From Alligator mississippiensis (lineage: Eukaryota > Chordata > Crocodylia > Alligatoridae): a stretch of DNA of 64,000 nucleotides. The stretch is taken from assembly GCF_030867095.1 (NCBI RefSeq), contig NC_081824.1, forward strand, positions 119,110,162 to 119,174,161, given 5' to 3'. The notes beneath the pieces are model-generated. The model worked only from the letters and a program-made list of their open reading frames with translations. It had not been told where the DNA came from and did not search any database. The stretch's first letter is position 1. The number at the start of each line of letters is the position of its first letter. Shown here in pieces: positions 12,313 through 24,689 of this stretch. The translations under genes and the position numbers were made by a program.

Positions 12313-12817
12313 CTTAGATTCATATTCATAGAAAGTAGGGGCTGGAAGGGACCTTGCGAGATTATCAAGTCCATAGGCAGGAAATCTGCACCACCTCTAG
12401 GGGGAGTCTGTTCCAGACTCTGGACACTCGGACTGTAAAGAAGTTTTTTCTTATGTCCAGTCTAAATCAGCCTTCCAGGAATTTGTGGCCGTTAGACCTT
12501 GTTATCCCTTGGGGAGCCCTGGTGAACAACTGCTCTTCCAGATCCTGGTGCACACCCCTTATATACTTACAGGCTGCCACCAAGTCCCCCCTGAGCCTTC
12601 TTTTCTCCAGGCTGAAGAGTCCCATGTCCCTCAGCCTCTCCTCATAAGGCTTGTCTTCTTGGCCTTTGGTCATACAGGTGGCTCTCCTTTGGACTCTCTC
12701 AAGCTTATCCATGTCCCTCCTGAAGTGGGGGGCCCAGAACTGGATGTAGTACTCCAGCTGTGGCTTCACTAAGGCCAAGTAAAGCGGGAGGATGATGTCC
12801 ATAGTTTTGCTTCTTAG
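12313..12817 (-). mobile_element. Nested CR1 3' fragment with 5-bp target-site duplication
   Basis: A minus-strand, 5'-truncated CR1 (12318-12812). The frame at 12467-12835 encodes the ORF2 C terminus: PLYLALVKPQLEY, WAPHFRRDMDKLERVQRRA, then EERLRDMGLFSLEKRRLRGD. It is bounded by CTTAG at 12313-12317 and at 12813-12817. Across the insertion the host reading goes from NLDASIES into LSKFADNMKL, so the insertion lies just upstream of the host RT catalytic box. Confidence 0.85.
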
Positions 12818-13165
12818 CAAGTTTGCAGACAACATGAAACTGGGAAGGATTGTGAATAGGTTGCAGGATGTGACTGCAATTCAGAAAGATCTCAACAGAT
12901 TGGAAAGCTGGGCTAGAGCTAACAGGGTGAAGTTCAATGTGGACAAATGCAAGGTGCAAGGTGGACATTGGTTGTCATTGTTCACCTGCTTTACCTGTGG
13001 CAGGTTAGGGTGTTAGGTCAACATTGTATCAGGGTTGCAAGGAGTATTGTTTAGTTTATATTATACTTGCATGGGATAATTTGGATAGGGATGATCCTGC
13101 TTCAGGTGGGGGGCTGGACTAGAAGTCCTCTGGAGGTCCCTTCCAGCCCTGTTTTTCTGTGCCTC
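12818..13165 (+). pseudogene. CR1-B RT catalytic block and 3' tail
   Basis: Continuation of the host CR1 after the nested insertion. FADNMKL (FADD decayed to FADN), DLNRLESWARANRVKFNVDKCKV, then decayed sequence and the CR1 3' UTR at 13040-13165 with GGGATGATCCTGCTTCAGG and GAGGTCCCTTCCAGCCC. Confidence 0.75.
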
Positions 13166-14083
13166 CTATGGGTCAGCTCCTGGAGTTTCCCTTGGTTCCT
13201 CTAGGTGAAGAGGAAGATGTGGACTGGGTTAGGGGGTTGGAGTGGAAGGGTGGCCAGGTGGTGGGGGGCTGTTTGGATATCTGCTTTAGTTCCCAAGGGG
13301 TTGGGTATTCTGGGCCCCTCCCTCCCAAGCACTCAGCTTTTCCAACTGCTCCTGTACATTGCATTGCCAACAATTGCACAGAGCTATGCGCACAGGGTGA
13401 AACCTGTAAAACAGGGCTGGCTACAGCACAGAGAGGAACAATTACCAGTTAGTGGGCTAATTCACTTCACATCAAGTATAGAATTGACCGCCATTCTGTT
13501 CTATTAAATACCCATTGTGGAATGGTTGTTCCCCCCCCACCCCATCACCACACAGCAACTGACAGGGGTTTACCTTACAGGTACAACCACCCAGCCACCA
13601 CAAGCAGGGGCTGCAAAGCTCCTCCTCAAAATTTGGCTTCCTCCCTTCACCCTATTAGTTAACCTGGGATGCCTGCCCATGGTTCCTAAGAGGGAGGTGA
13701 AAATGACAGAGAGATTTCTGCTTCCCCATTTCTGCAGATTGTGGTTTCCATAACCAGCTGGGCAGTAGAAACCTGATTGCACCCCAGAGCATCCCCATTT
13801 TCCAGCTTGGGTTTGGAGGGGAAGAAGGAGCAGTGCAGTTTGGGATGCTCGGAGAACTGAACAGATGCTAGGCACAGAATGTTCTCTGTCTGCTCATAAC
13901 ATTAGACTGGTTCAAGGAAAACTGGCTCAAAATAGGATTGGATTTTCCCAGTGTGCTTTTGAGATGTTCCAGGAAGTTTAAGCCAATCTGAAGTGGCCTG
14001 TGCAAGTAGACCTTTGGGGTTTCAAGTGGATTTAGAACATTCTAAGTGCTACATCTGTCCACACCCTGAGCAGCTGTGATGTT
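13166..14083. other. Non-coding DNA, nothing recognised
   Basis: Moderately GC-rich. No gene signature. 13870-14080 has weak resemblance to unassigned MITE-like sequence. Confidence 0.4.
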
Positions 14084-14385
14084 GTTTAGAGCAGTGACTC
14101 TCTGCTGGAGTGTCACGAGATGTTTTTAAAGGTGCCACGGGATGCGAGGAGGCAAGGACTTGCCCCACCTCCCTCTGCCTGGAAGAGGAGGTAAGCCCTC
14201 ACTGGTCCAGGCCCCTGTACAAGGAGGCAAGTGCTCACCTCTCTCCCCACCAACTGCCTAGCTTTTGTGTGGGGAGGTATGCATTGTAGTAAGTGAATTA
14301 GTTCTTGAAATAGGGTACTGTTCAGTTCAGAAGAGCTATGGAGGGGCCCTGGAGTCTCAAATGGTTGAGAACTGCTGCTTTAGAG
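14084..14385. mobile_element. hAT-type MITE with 8-bp TSD
   Basis: The element spans 14092-14377. It starts CAGTGACTCTCTGC and ends GAGAACTGCTG (reverse complement CAGCAGTTCTC), matching the hAT CAGnG...TCTC style of terminus. The flanks are GTTTAGAG (14084-14091) and CTTTAGAG (14378-14385), an 8-bp duplication with one mismatch. No coding capacity; it would have been mobilised by a transposase supplied in trans. Confidence 0.75.
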
Positions 14386-15447
14386 AATCCCATGACCGGA
14401 GCGTCTGTAGATCTTTGGAGCAGAATTTCACATTTGGAATATTTATAGACAAGGTCACTTCCTGTAAACAGTAAGTATAAGTACTAAAGGTTGTGTTTAT
14501 GAGTAGACCACTATCTACACGGAGCTAGATTTGGCTCTGCAAAATCTGGTTCAATGACAGAAAGAGAGATGTGAATTAAATGTAGAGACCTAAGAGAAAT
14601 TATAGTGTTAACTGAAGTGGAATTTTTTGCATTAAAGACAAGGTGCGAACCTTATTCAAGTTAATGGGCTTCTGCAGCTTTGCATAGTTTTGAATCAGAT
14701 CCTAAAATGGTGTGACTTCACCATCTGGTTTTTCACTTTCCTAGTTCCTAGTTTCCTGCTATTCACCGTGTCCTATAATAGCTGAGATAAAAATAAATTG
14801 TAAAATAATTCCAAGAATGCAATTAATAGAAGAGGTTGCAGTAAAAAAATAAATAAAACACTGCTTCTAAATGGAGGACTCCCTCACGAACTACATGCCT
14901 TCCTCTTAGAATACATAGGCCTGACTTTAAATCTCAGGCTGATTTTTGTTGGAATTATTCCTTTCTTGCACTGGAGTACTTAGCATCAGGTTAGATTAAA
15001 GAGGGTCACATTTGTCTATGGTGTAATGCTATGAAATTCAATATAGTCACATCAGGGATAAATACAGACCCCTGCATGTCATTTTGATTGAATGACTTCT
15101 AGTTGATTTTATTTTGTCTTGCCTTATTTTATATTGTCCTCAAATGACATACAAATCATTTTAAACATGATAAAAATATTAATGTGAGGAATAATATTAA
15201 TGTGAAGAGGCAAGTTTACTTGCCTCCTTGGTTCCAAAGTTCAAACAGCAAAAACTAGAGCACTTTAAGCAATGTACTCTTCTTATTTATGTTGAAACCA
15301 TTACAGGTTTAAATTCTCTCCCATTTTTCCTTTTTGTTAAAGGGCTGGTGATTAGCACAGAATTCATTTGAACTTCCTTATTTGCATTGAGAACTGCCGA
15401 CAACTTCATGTTTACTCTAGTGGCTTATAAGGACGTTACTCTTTGGC
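14386..15447. other. Non-coding DNA, nothing recognised
   Basis: AT-rich sequence without recognisable genes or elements. Confidence 0.45.
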
Positions 15448-16800
15448 TAGGGACAGACATTCAAAAAGCCAGAGCCTGAATTGATTCAATCGTTGCAGGT
15501 TAGTCTTACCTGTGTCGACTGAACCAATTTGCACGTGACCAGACATTCCCTCTCGACTGAGGAAATGCAGGCACATGCCTGTAGCCGCTCAGGCCAGGAG
15601 CCGGGGCGGGGGGTGCGCTAGAGTGCACCCTCAGCTGTAGGGAAGCTGTGCTGGGGGGGCAGTCCTAGCAGTAGCCTGGAGTGAACTGGCCAGGGAGGGG
15701 GTTTAATTCCTCCCTCCCTGTCCCACCAGCATGGACCTGAGCCGGGGTCCACCTGGCACTTCGCCCTCACTGCTGCAGTGGTAGGGGCAGGAGTATGGCC
15801 AGACACCAGCCGGTATGGCACCTTGAGGCAGAGGAGGCAGGAAGGGGGTTATACCCTTCTCTGCCCCCAGGGGACTGCAGCGGGGTCTGCCTGCCCCAAC
15901 CGCCACCGCCACTCACTTCTTGTGCAGGGCGAGTGGCAGGATAAGCCCCCTCCTGTCCCCTCTGCCAGATGCTGGAGGGAGGGAGGAACAACCCCCACCC
16001 CTCTCCCTGTCCCCTTACCTAAGGGGCTCTACCAGCTGGCCTCTAGCCGTGCCCCCACCCCTGCCACTGGAGCAGGGAGGAGGTAGGGCCCTTGATGGGA
16101 GCAGCAACCCCTGTATTGAGTTGAGCTGCTGTGGACTGCATGGGATGAGCGGCGGCATCGGGGCTCAGAGGGGACCATAGCCCCCCAAACCTCCCCCAGC
16201 ACCACTGCCATTCATCTTGGGCAGCTGCAGCAGCTCTGGCCACCCAACTCCCACCTGCAGTGTGGCGCCCCCACTGGGAAGAGGCTCAAGCTCTGGAAAA
16301 CCATGCAGGAGGCTGCTGCCCTTGTCACAGTCACTCGCCACTCACCGCTGCAGCGGCAGGGGTGTGGCCAGAGGCCAGTCGGCATGGTCCCTTAGGCAGG
16401 GGGACAGGGTGGGGGGTTATTCTTCCCTGTGCTCCCAGGGACTACAGTGCAGTCTGCCTGCCCCGACCACCACCACTGCTCACTCCCTGCGTGGGGCGAG
16501 CAGTGGGATAAGCCTGCTCCTGCCCACTCCATCAAATGCCGTAAGGAGGCAGGGAATAACCTCCCTCCCTGCCCCCTCACCTAAGGGGCCATGCTGGCTG
16601 GCCCCTGCCCCTGCCACTGGAGTGGTGAGGGGGAAGCAACCGTGATGGGGGGCTGCAGCCCCTGTCACGGTGTCCTGAAGTGTGAGCCTCTTCCCGATGG
16701 TGGAGAGCAGGGGCATGCTGCTCCAGCACACTGTGTGGGGCGAGCAGTAGTGACACTGGGGGTGGGATTTTCATTATGCAAGTCAGATGCTGACAATAAC
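15448..16800. mobile_element. GC-rich palindromic element, family head at 15448
   Basis: It opens with a head (CTAGGGACAGACATTC, then GCCTGAATTGATTCAATC and TTGCAGGTTAGTCTTACC) shared with 33985 and 59819. The body holds two hairpins arranged in tandem: 15775-16085 and 16350-16640. In each, GGGGTGTGGCCAGA...GGTTAT on the left reappears reverse-complemented on the right (AATAACC...GGCTGGCC). Long open frames are by-products of GC content. Probably a non-autonomous DNA transposon or foldback element. Confidence 0.6.
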
Positions 16801-17060
16801 AGAATCATAGAGAAGCACAGTCCCTATTGAAGGAACCTCCAGAGGTCATCTAGTCCAGCCCCCTATTTGAGACAGGATCATCCCTATCCAAACCACCCTA
16901 TACAAATCCATTTTTAACCTATTAAAATTAGTCAACCCTGACAGAACTACAGGACATAACACCCTAACTTGGCACAGGTAAGTTGGGGCCACAGTAGCCA
17001 ATGTCCTGCTGATGCAAAGTTGTTACAGAATGCTTGAAAGATCCAAGGAAGAGGGCCAGA
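16801..17060 (-). mobile_element. CR1 3' tail fragment
   Basis: Starts AGAATCATAGAGAAGCACAG and continues with the CCTCCAGAGGTCATCTAGTC block and ATCATCCCTATCCAAACCAC, closely matching the CR1 tail at 42.95 kb. Minus orientation, strongly 5'-truncated. The higher-coordinate edge is approximate. Confidence 0.85.
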
Positions 17061-20000
17061 TCAAGATACAGCGAGGGCAAGTGGTGTGTATGTGAAGCAG
17101 GGTGACTTCTCTGTGGTGGTCCCTGGATCACTGCAGAGGCCCTAGTAACATCCTTGTGTAGACATGGAACATCACAACCTGGTGGCTTCAGTGATGACTG
17201 TGAAGCTTAAGCTGAGCTGAGCCTGCTCAGAAAAGGTAAACTACAAAATATTGATGACAATTGCATAGTGCAAGAGGATATAAGTTTGTGGCTGGACCTT
17301 CTGAAAAGAAATAACGAGGAATCACTTCCAGCTTATCTTACTATACCTATGATATTTTTAAGCAGGCTCCTATGTGTCTCGTATGTAACTGTGTGAAATG
17401 TCTACCCATAATTATTATAGTAAATATTTCTTTACAGTTAACTTGTGTTTATGTGCAGGAAGAGACATTCTCCATATCAGGTTTGATAGGTGTCTTCTCC
17501 TGGTTTACTTTTGCTTTGCCTCAGTGGTTCTTTTGATCTTGCAAAAACAACTCTTCAGAAACCAAGGGTGTTTATAGGTGTGCTCCAGTAGCAGTAGAGG
17601 GTGCTTTAATTAGCCAAGAGCTGCGCTAATTAAAAGTGCCTGGAGTGTCACGTGTATCAGCATCCCCATGCTGAAAAATGGTGGCGGGGCACTTTGAACT
17701 AAAGCTCTTCAAACAAGGGGACAAAAAGGCACCAATGATTTACCCTGCTATAACTGTTTTGTCTGGATACAGAATGAGAAAAAAAAAAATCTTTGCCATT
17801 AAAAATGAAAAAAGCATTCTGGGCTTTTTAATCACCCAAAAACAATGTTTGAAATGATCCCTCCTTTAGGATAGGGGGTCACTGCGTCCTGAGGACAAAG
17901 TTAACAAATATTGTTAACGCTGTATACAAAAATGCTTGTGTCAGTGTGCTGTTTGTAGGAGCTGTAATTATGAAGCAATAGTGTCACCTACTGGCAAAAC
18001 AAAATTAGACAATATATTCCTAAATGTTTTCAGCTAAATAAGAGTTGTTATGCTACAAAAGCCATAATATCTAGAGCAGGCCAATACTTACATTGACAAT
18101 GAAATCTGATTTTGTTCTAAACAAAAGTTCAGTTTATAGCAAATGACTTCAGTGAAAGCATTCCAACCGACTCAACTCATAACCGCAGCAATAAACACAA
18201 TATTCCTCTATATTCGGACTAGTCTCCAGTTTATAAACAACCTCTCTACAGATATACTGTGAAGCCCATTGTATTCAAACAAAGGAATCCATTAAGTCTA
18301 CTTTCCCCACATTCCCCTGGTCAGTAGTGCCAAATGAAAGTGTTTAAAAAATAGAACCATAACTCTGGATTGAAAATAATGAGATTTAAAATAATAATAA
18401 TTATTGTGTTCTTTGTCTTTGCCTTACGGTCCTACACCTTTTTTGGGGGTACCATTTTGGAAGTTTCTTCTGCAACCAATGAGGATGAAATACTGTCATT
18501 TCAAAAAGAAAGCTGAAAAAGGAGTCTGATCACTCTTGGAACTGGGGATTCACCAAATGCCAGGAAACTCAAGATAAAATAGCAGGATTTTTCAGGTTTA
18601 TGGAGATCTAAATCAAACATTTTCTGCGGGAAACTGAACGGTGAAGTTATCTCATTTTTAAAGCCAATTTTAACATCTGTATTACTTCACTCTAGGTAAT
18701 ACTGAGGTAATGCTGAGACATAAAGAAAAGGACCTATTTACAATGAATTGCCCTTGCTCTGGAAGGCTTACAATAATGCTGCAAGGGGAAAAAAAAACCA
18801 CTTTTAAAGAACTGATAGCTGTGATGCAAAGGACATGTCATTTCATACCAGAACGCAAGACCGCTAGAACAATTCCCAATTGATACCAAGCTATGCACAT
18901 AAATAAACCCCTCACTCTGCCCGATTAGAACAGATATATGGGAGGTGCAAACAGGACTGACCAGATGCTAAACCATATGATAAACACCAAAGATCATGGC
19001 ATAGTATAAAAACTGGACATTTATATGGTACAGCTGGCTACACATAATCTTCTCCTAATTTATAAGGCAAGAGCATCTGGTCTGTTGCTGTCAGTCTATC
19101 AACTTTTTCAGAGCCTTATTCTTCAATATTCTATTTAAATGATATCTGACAGAGAAAACAAAGAAATTACAGCCATATACAAAAAAGACACACTATTGCC
19201 GACCATTACCCCCTATATGACTACGAGGTTAATAGTAAAAAAACTTATGTAAAAGAAAGGGAAGGTTCTTTATTGTTCTTTTGCCGGCTTAGGCCCCAGC
19301 CTTGAGATAATGCTGTCAATTTGTAAAATCATATAATATTTTGCACCCCCAAGATGCCAAGTTACAAGAGTCTGGACAAATGAGTCAGTTTGCAATGGTA
19401 CAAACATTGCATAATGACACAGATACTTTCTCAAAAAGATGTGTAATTAGGAAGAAAAAAATGCAGGGTGCAAATCTAACATTAGCTCGCCAACATCTCC
19501 CTCCCGACCTTGCTTTGTATTAGATCCCAGCTTCCATGCTCATTGGTATTTCCTGGGTGGTTGGAGTTTTGCTTGGACGTAGTCCAAGAATTTGGTTTAG
19601 AAAGAAATGTAAACAGTTGGTAGAAACTAAGATAATGATGGCTTAAAAATGATGAAATTGAAGAGTGAAAGGGTGATCCATTGTAGGTACCTGCTCTGTA
19701 TTATAGTGACAACAAATCAAGCACACTATAGCTAGGGAAGAGATGGATCCATGAAGATCTATTGGACTTTTGCATTGTGCCATTATAGATGAGAGGGGAG
19801 GAGGAGGACACATATGTCATTTAGCCTAAATTTATTAAGTAGTACTTCTAAATATTAGACAGGGGGGAGAATCCTTGTTCCTTCAACCAAAATAAATAAA
19901 TATAAGGACTGGGTGCAGGGTATATGATAAGATATCAAGTAAATATGCTTTTTACCACAACATCATGGGAGGGGAGTTGGGGGGGCAGGAGAGGGAAGCC

Positions 20001-21439
20001 CCAAAGCCATACTGAAAATCCACTCCCAGCTGGTGGTATCAGACACTGGAAGCTACATCTTCATGTATGACACAAGGGGCATGTAATGGGACTACATCAT
20101 CATCATCACATAGGGAAAACACAAAACAGTCATTTTCCCAAACCTTTCCCAGTAAAACTACATTTTATAGTGGAGCTGAAAGAAATTTATGTTTGAAATT
20201 GAAAGAGAAAATTGTGTATCGCAATAAATTGCACCCCCCCGGTGACAGTAAATCACAGTATTTTCAGGCTGCCAGAAGTCCCCTGCAAGCATTGGTACAG
20301 CTTTCAGGAATCCCATGTCATAGTTAAGGAAGTGAAACTTGAATAGGGACATGACAGTGGAGCTTTTATTGAACTTCTTTATTTCTCATCTGTTGCCTCT
20401 GTTCTAATGTTAGAAAAATTGTTTTACGTTTTGTTGTACCTTATATTTCCAATTTATATGTAGGACTGTATCTAAACATTCCTACTCCAATTCTACTCAG
20501 GCCTGAACAATTCAGGCACTACTATATTTTTATGTCTAAGTTCCTTGGAGAAGAGATCATTTTTTTTTATTAGACATAGGCATGGTATCTATCTTTCTTG
20601 ATTGGAGCTGAAAGGTGCTACCTCAATACAAGTTAATTTCTGGATGTAGTACGGAAGGAAAAGGATTTGGCATTTAAGAAACATCCAATGGTATCTTAAA
20701 CATTTTGTCAGATTGTGCTAGCTGGCGGGTGCATAAAGCAAGCAGTTGCACAGTTCAACTCCACTTTTAGAAAGTCTATTTCCCTGATGATCCATTTCCA
20801 TAATCCCAATCCAGATACCATGTTTTGAGGCTTTTCCTCACCCTTCCCTATCCTTTGTATTTCAATTATTGCTTTCTATTTAGAACTCTGCTCCCTGCAG
20901 GTCCAGTGCAGCATCTGACAAAGCAAGCTCTCAGAATTATTTAATCCATAAGGTGCCACTCTGCCCTGCCTTCTGCTGCCATTACTCTTGTTAACCCATT
21001 TCCGTCCCTTGCATTGTTTTACACAAAGATGTCACTAGATCATTGGCTCTTTAGGGTAGGGACAAGCCCTTAAACAACTGATCCTAAATATTCCCAGAAC
21101 AACTGATCCAGTGAGGAGTTTGCAAACAGAATACAAAAATGCAGCATAAGGGCACCTTCTAAGCATGAAAAAGTGTTAATATCTTGTGCCTTTGATGAAG
21201 CACATCCTGAAATGCAGTTTTGTTTTTTAAGAAGTTGTTCATGCAGCATAACTATGAGGCATTTCATTGCAAGGGCAGTTAACTGTAAATAGATGGTTTT
21301 CTGTGTATCTCAGAATACTCTCACTATATCCTTTGAGCACAGGTTGCATATGGGTCTGTTGCACGGCCTAGTGCAACAATACTAACCCCATGACAAAGAC
21401 AATAAAATCACTTTAGTTGTCACCTGCAGCTCCCAGCTT
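17061..21439. other. 4.4 kb non-coding DNA
   Basis: No exon or mobile-element protein signature recognised on either strand. In a region downstream (in transcription) of IL22RA2 a terminal exon or UTR could be hidden, but none could be supported. Confidence 0.4.
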
Positions 21440-21890
21440 GAACATATAATTAATGACCTGCAATCTGTCCTGGATAACAATGACTGTCCCAAGGCAGCCA
21501 TGGACAACAAGCCTGTCCTCACTTACAGGCAGCCTCCAGCCTCAAATGACGTTTCTCCAGCAACCAGCTACCTATCTCCTATGCTCACCAAGGTACCAGG
21601 CTTTGCCATGGACCCAGTTGCTAGCTGTGCCCCTTCATTAATACAAACTACATCATCACTGGATCAAATAGCACAGATGTAACATCTGGGGTTCATTCAT
21701 TTGATTGATCCTTTACCAATATCATATATGCCGTCACCTGTTTACTGTGCTCCTCTGATGTCTCAGTTGAACAGATGGGGCATTCACTATATGCAAGAAT
21801 AAACTGATCTGACATCAGTTCCAGAAAGACACACACATCAGTGGCAGAACACTTTAGCCCCCCTAGACAACCCATTGGTGATCAGAGTAG
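21440..21890 (+). mobile_element. Penelope-like retroelement fragment (GIY-YIG region)
   Basis: Translation with frame changes gives a segment PVLTYRQPP (21508-), a decayed Cys-rich linker, then TNIIYAVTCLLCSSD (about 21710) and GHSLYARIN (about 21777), followed by a VAEHFSPP block (about 21843). This order (short N-terminal motif, TNVVYxxxC, a G-x-S-x-R block, VAEHF) is that of the GIY-YIG endonuclease end of vertebrate Penelope-like elements. Stops in and between the blocks make it dead; the RT portion is not visible. Confidence 0.6.
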
Positions 21891-22228
21891 CTGTTTTTAA
21901 ACAGCAAAACTTTAAAAAAACAACTTGAATGCAAGTTGCAGAGTGAGAAATCATCCACACATAGGATTGTATTAAGAATGGTCCAAATAGAGACTACAGG
22001 TTCTTAACCCATTACCTGGGCCAGCTTCTATAACCCCTATGTCCCTGTGGTTTTACTGCTTTGCTTACCACCTTTGCCTCTTTCAGCAGTGACCCTCTCC
22101 TTTCCTCCTCTCTTCCCTATCCTTTGTATTTAAATTACTACTTTGTTTCTACAGGTCCATTTGTATCATGTGAAGAAGCAAGCTGCTGTTTCTGAAGACA
22201 TATACCTCTCTGAATAAATTAGTCTATA
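21891..22228. other. Non-coding DNA
   Basis: No recognisable feature. Confidence 0.4.
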
Positions 22229-23215
22229 ACAGGGTAGTCAATTATTTCAACGGGAGGGCCACTTAATAAGTTTTGGTGAGCTGTCAAGGGCTGCACACAT
22301 AAAATATTTTAGAAGATATCATTTTAACAATTATAGATGAGAACAAATCATATATTAAAAATCAAACACCTACCATAATATTTTAAAATTTTATTTAAAG
22401 AAATAATTTTTGTCCTGATTTGTTTTTTTGAGTAGTGTTCATAGGGGTGATTGCATAATAGTTCAAAATAAAGTCTTACTCTTGTATATTGTGTGTGTAT
22501 GGGGGGGCAGCATGCAAGGGGGTGGGGGTGCATGCACTGGGGAGGTGTGCACATTTGGGGTGGCTACCAGTGCACTAGGTCCTGGGAGCTGGCCAGGAGT
22601 TCGGGGAGGAAGGATGCATATGCAGCAGAGCTAAACCAGGCAGTGCAGTATGGGTATGGTCTGCCCCTCCCCCATCTGGCCCATGGCTGCCCCCATGGCA
22701 CTGTATGGGGCTACGCCCTACCTGCTCCTGCCTGGGGCAGCCTGAGCCACAGTCCTGCCTACAACCACCAGCCTCAGCCCTGGCCATGGCTCCAGCCAGT
22801 GCACATAGCTTCCCTGTGCATCTCCACACCCCTACCCAGTTGTTCCTCTTCCTCATTCTTCTGCCCCCACTGTGCTGCTCCAGGCAGGGGGGGAAGCTGC
22901 AGCCAGGTGGCTACTGCCTTAGTGCATGGGGCTCCAGCTGCAGCACCTGGATGCCTTCCACGCACTCTACCCACCTAGCATGATGAGCACCCACCTATGG
23001 GTGGCTGAGTAGGTGGAAAGTAGTGGCTGGGAGCTGGAGCCCCATGCGCTGTGGTCAAAGCCACCCAGCTGTGGTTTCTTCCCTGCCTGGAGTGGCAAAG
23101 TAGGGGCAGGAGGAGAAGGAGAAGCCACCGCTGGAGGTAGGGGGAGCTGAGCAGTACCTGGGCAGCTGCAGCTGCATCAGGAGCAGTCCTACCAGGAAGC
23201 TGTGCACACTAGCTG
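22229..23215. mobile_element. Possible hAT end plus GC-rich palindrome
   Basis: Starts CAGGGTAGTCAATTATTTC with a GGGCCAC motif, resembling hAT non-autonomous termini. 22800-23200 forms a long imperfect palindrome centred near 22985: the left arm has TGCATGGGGCTCCAGCTGC and ACTCTACCCACCTAG; the right arm has CTGAGTAGGTGGAAAG and GGGAGCTGGAGCCCCATG. The same cassette occurs at about 34975 and 35340. No real coding potential. Confidence 0.55.
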
Positions 23216-24689
23216 GGGCTGGGCTGGCAGATCTGGGCAGAAGCACAGAGCAGGCTGTCCCAGATGGGTGGTGTTGGCACTAGATTTATGACCCAGATAC
23301 CTAGTTCCAGGCAGACCCAACCCCTCAGACAGACCACAACCTTTCCACTTGATAATAGGTAAATTTTATTGATACACAGTGATAGCAGATAAGAATAATG
23401 CAAACAATTCTATATCTACCAGTCCTAGAGCTGTCAGAGTCCAGATACGTTTGGCTAGTACATACGCTTCAGTCTGAGGTTCTCTCTTGAATGGCAGATG
23501 TCAGCAGCCTGAAGGTCAGAGGCCAAGGCCCACCCCTCTCCCCCTAGTGGGGTCGGTGAGACGGGCTGGTGGTATGCCTTCTGTCCATGGTGGCCTCAGT
23601 TTCCCTACTTGTGGACCCTTTGCTAATTCAAAATCCTTCCTCTTTTTCCCTCTGTGATGACTCACAGGTAAAGTAGATATCCATTAGAATAATGGTCTGG
23701 GGAAAAAGCAAAGGTTAATTGATTTCTAAAAAAAGCAGTCTATGACAAAGTTTCTTCAAGGCTCACGTCTGATACAGACAAGCAGCAAGCAGACCCGCAG
23801 GCTGGGAATTGAAGCCATGTACTACACTTTCCATAGCATAAGATAAAGTGGCACCAGGTCACAGTGCCCAACTGTAGGGCCCTTGGGCTTTCCAGTTTTG
23901 GGGGAACAGACCAAATTAGGAGAAGACCAGTAAAGCACAAATTAGGATGTGTGCATGTGATAGCTTTGTGAAACAAAGGATTAGGCTGACAGGACAGAAT
24001 GTGAACAGTATGATGACCACAGAGAGACCAATCAGCAATGTCAAAAGATGAAGAGTCATCACAGAGGGAAAGCTAATTCCCAAAAGCAAACCCCTAAATA
24101 CAATTTTCTAGCCATCAGGTGGGGCTCAGCCCCATGGCCCACAAGCTTGATCAAATCAATTAGTAGGCTGTATCTGACCTGCAGACTGTATTATGCTGAC
24201 TCATTTACCATAATTACACTTGTGCAGAAAGAGGCAGTTAGTTGTGCTAGTTTGAAATCAGGAGAAAGGCAGGGCAGAGTGGCACCTTATAGACCAAAAG
24301 ATGTACTTACATAGACTAGTCATGTATATGGAGCTAGATGGCTGAAACTCAATTAATAAAAATGTATATAATGTATTTACTCAAACACAAAATGGTATTT
24401 TTCCCCTTCAATCAGTGTGGAGAAAAAGCCTCTTGTCGTATATTCACATGCAAGGAAACCTCATTAAATACATTGTCTATCATTAAACTGCCACCAAAAG
24501 CAACATGTGCTCAGTAATGAAAACTGACTATGAAGTTACTTCAATGTAGCCAACAACTGAGCACGACTATAAAACTCATGGCCCTTATATATCAGGCAAA
24601 CACACTGATGAGAACTTTCTTTTGGCCCTTGAAAAGAATGGGTGGGTGTAGTAGCATCCACAGGGAACTGGTGCTGGGCCTGGGGGTAC
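23216..24689. other. Unassigned; possible degraded LTR on minus strand
   Basis: 23345-23700 has a TTTATTGATACAC tract that could be the reverse of a poly(A) signal in an old LTR. 24250-24310 contains a GGCACCTTATAGACC motif reminiscent of a common sauropsid interspersed repeat. Neither is certain. Confidence 0.3.

Larger units (their letters stand above)
9300..13165 (+). mobile_element. CR1-like LINE copy B with ORF1, interrupted
   Basis: An old, heavily mutated plus-strand CR1-like LINE. In order it has: an ORF1 relic with a Cys-rich N terminus and SGNH esterase; the GGGCTTTAAACTAGG junction also seen at the 5' edge of the CR1 at 53.6 kb; an ORF2 endonuclease from about 10430; an RT to about 13010; and a CR1 3' tail at 13040-13165 ending in GGTCCCTTCCAGCCCTG. 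A minus-strand CR1 fragment is inserted in the RT at 12318-12812. Confidence 0.85.

Noticed and set aside
22493..22983. 161-codon frame overlapping a G-rich tract
   Set aside because: Within a palindromic repeat; low-complexity and not protein-like.
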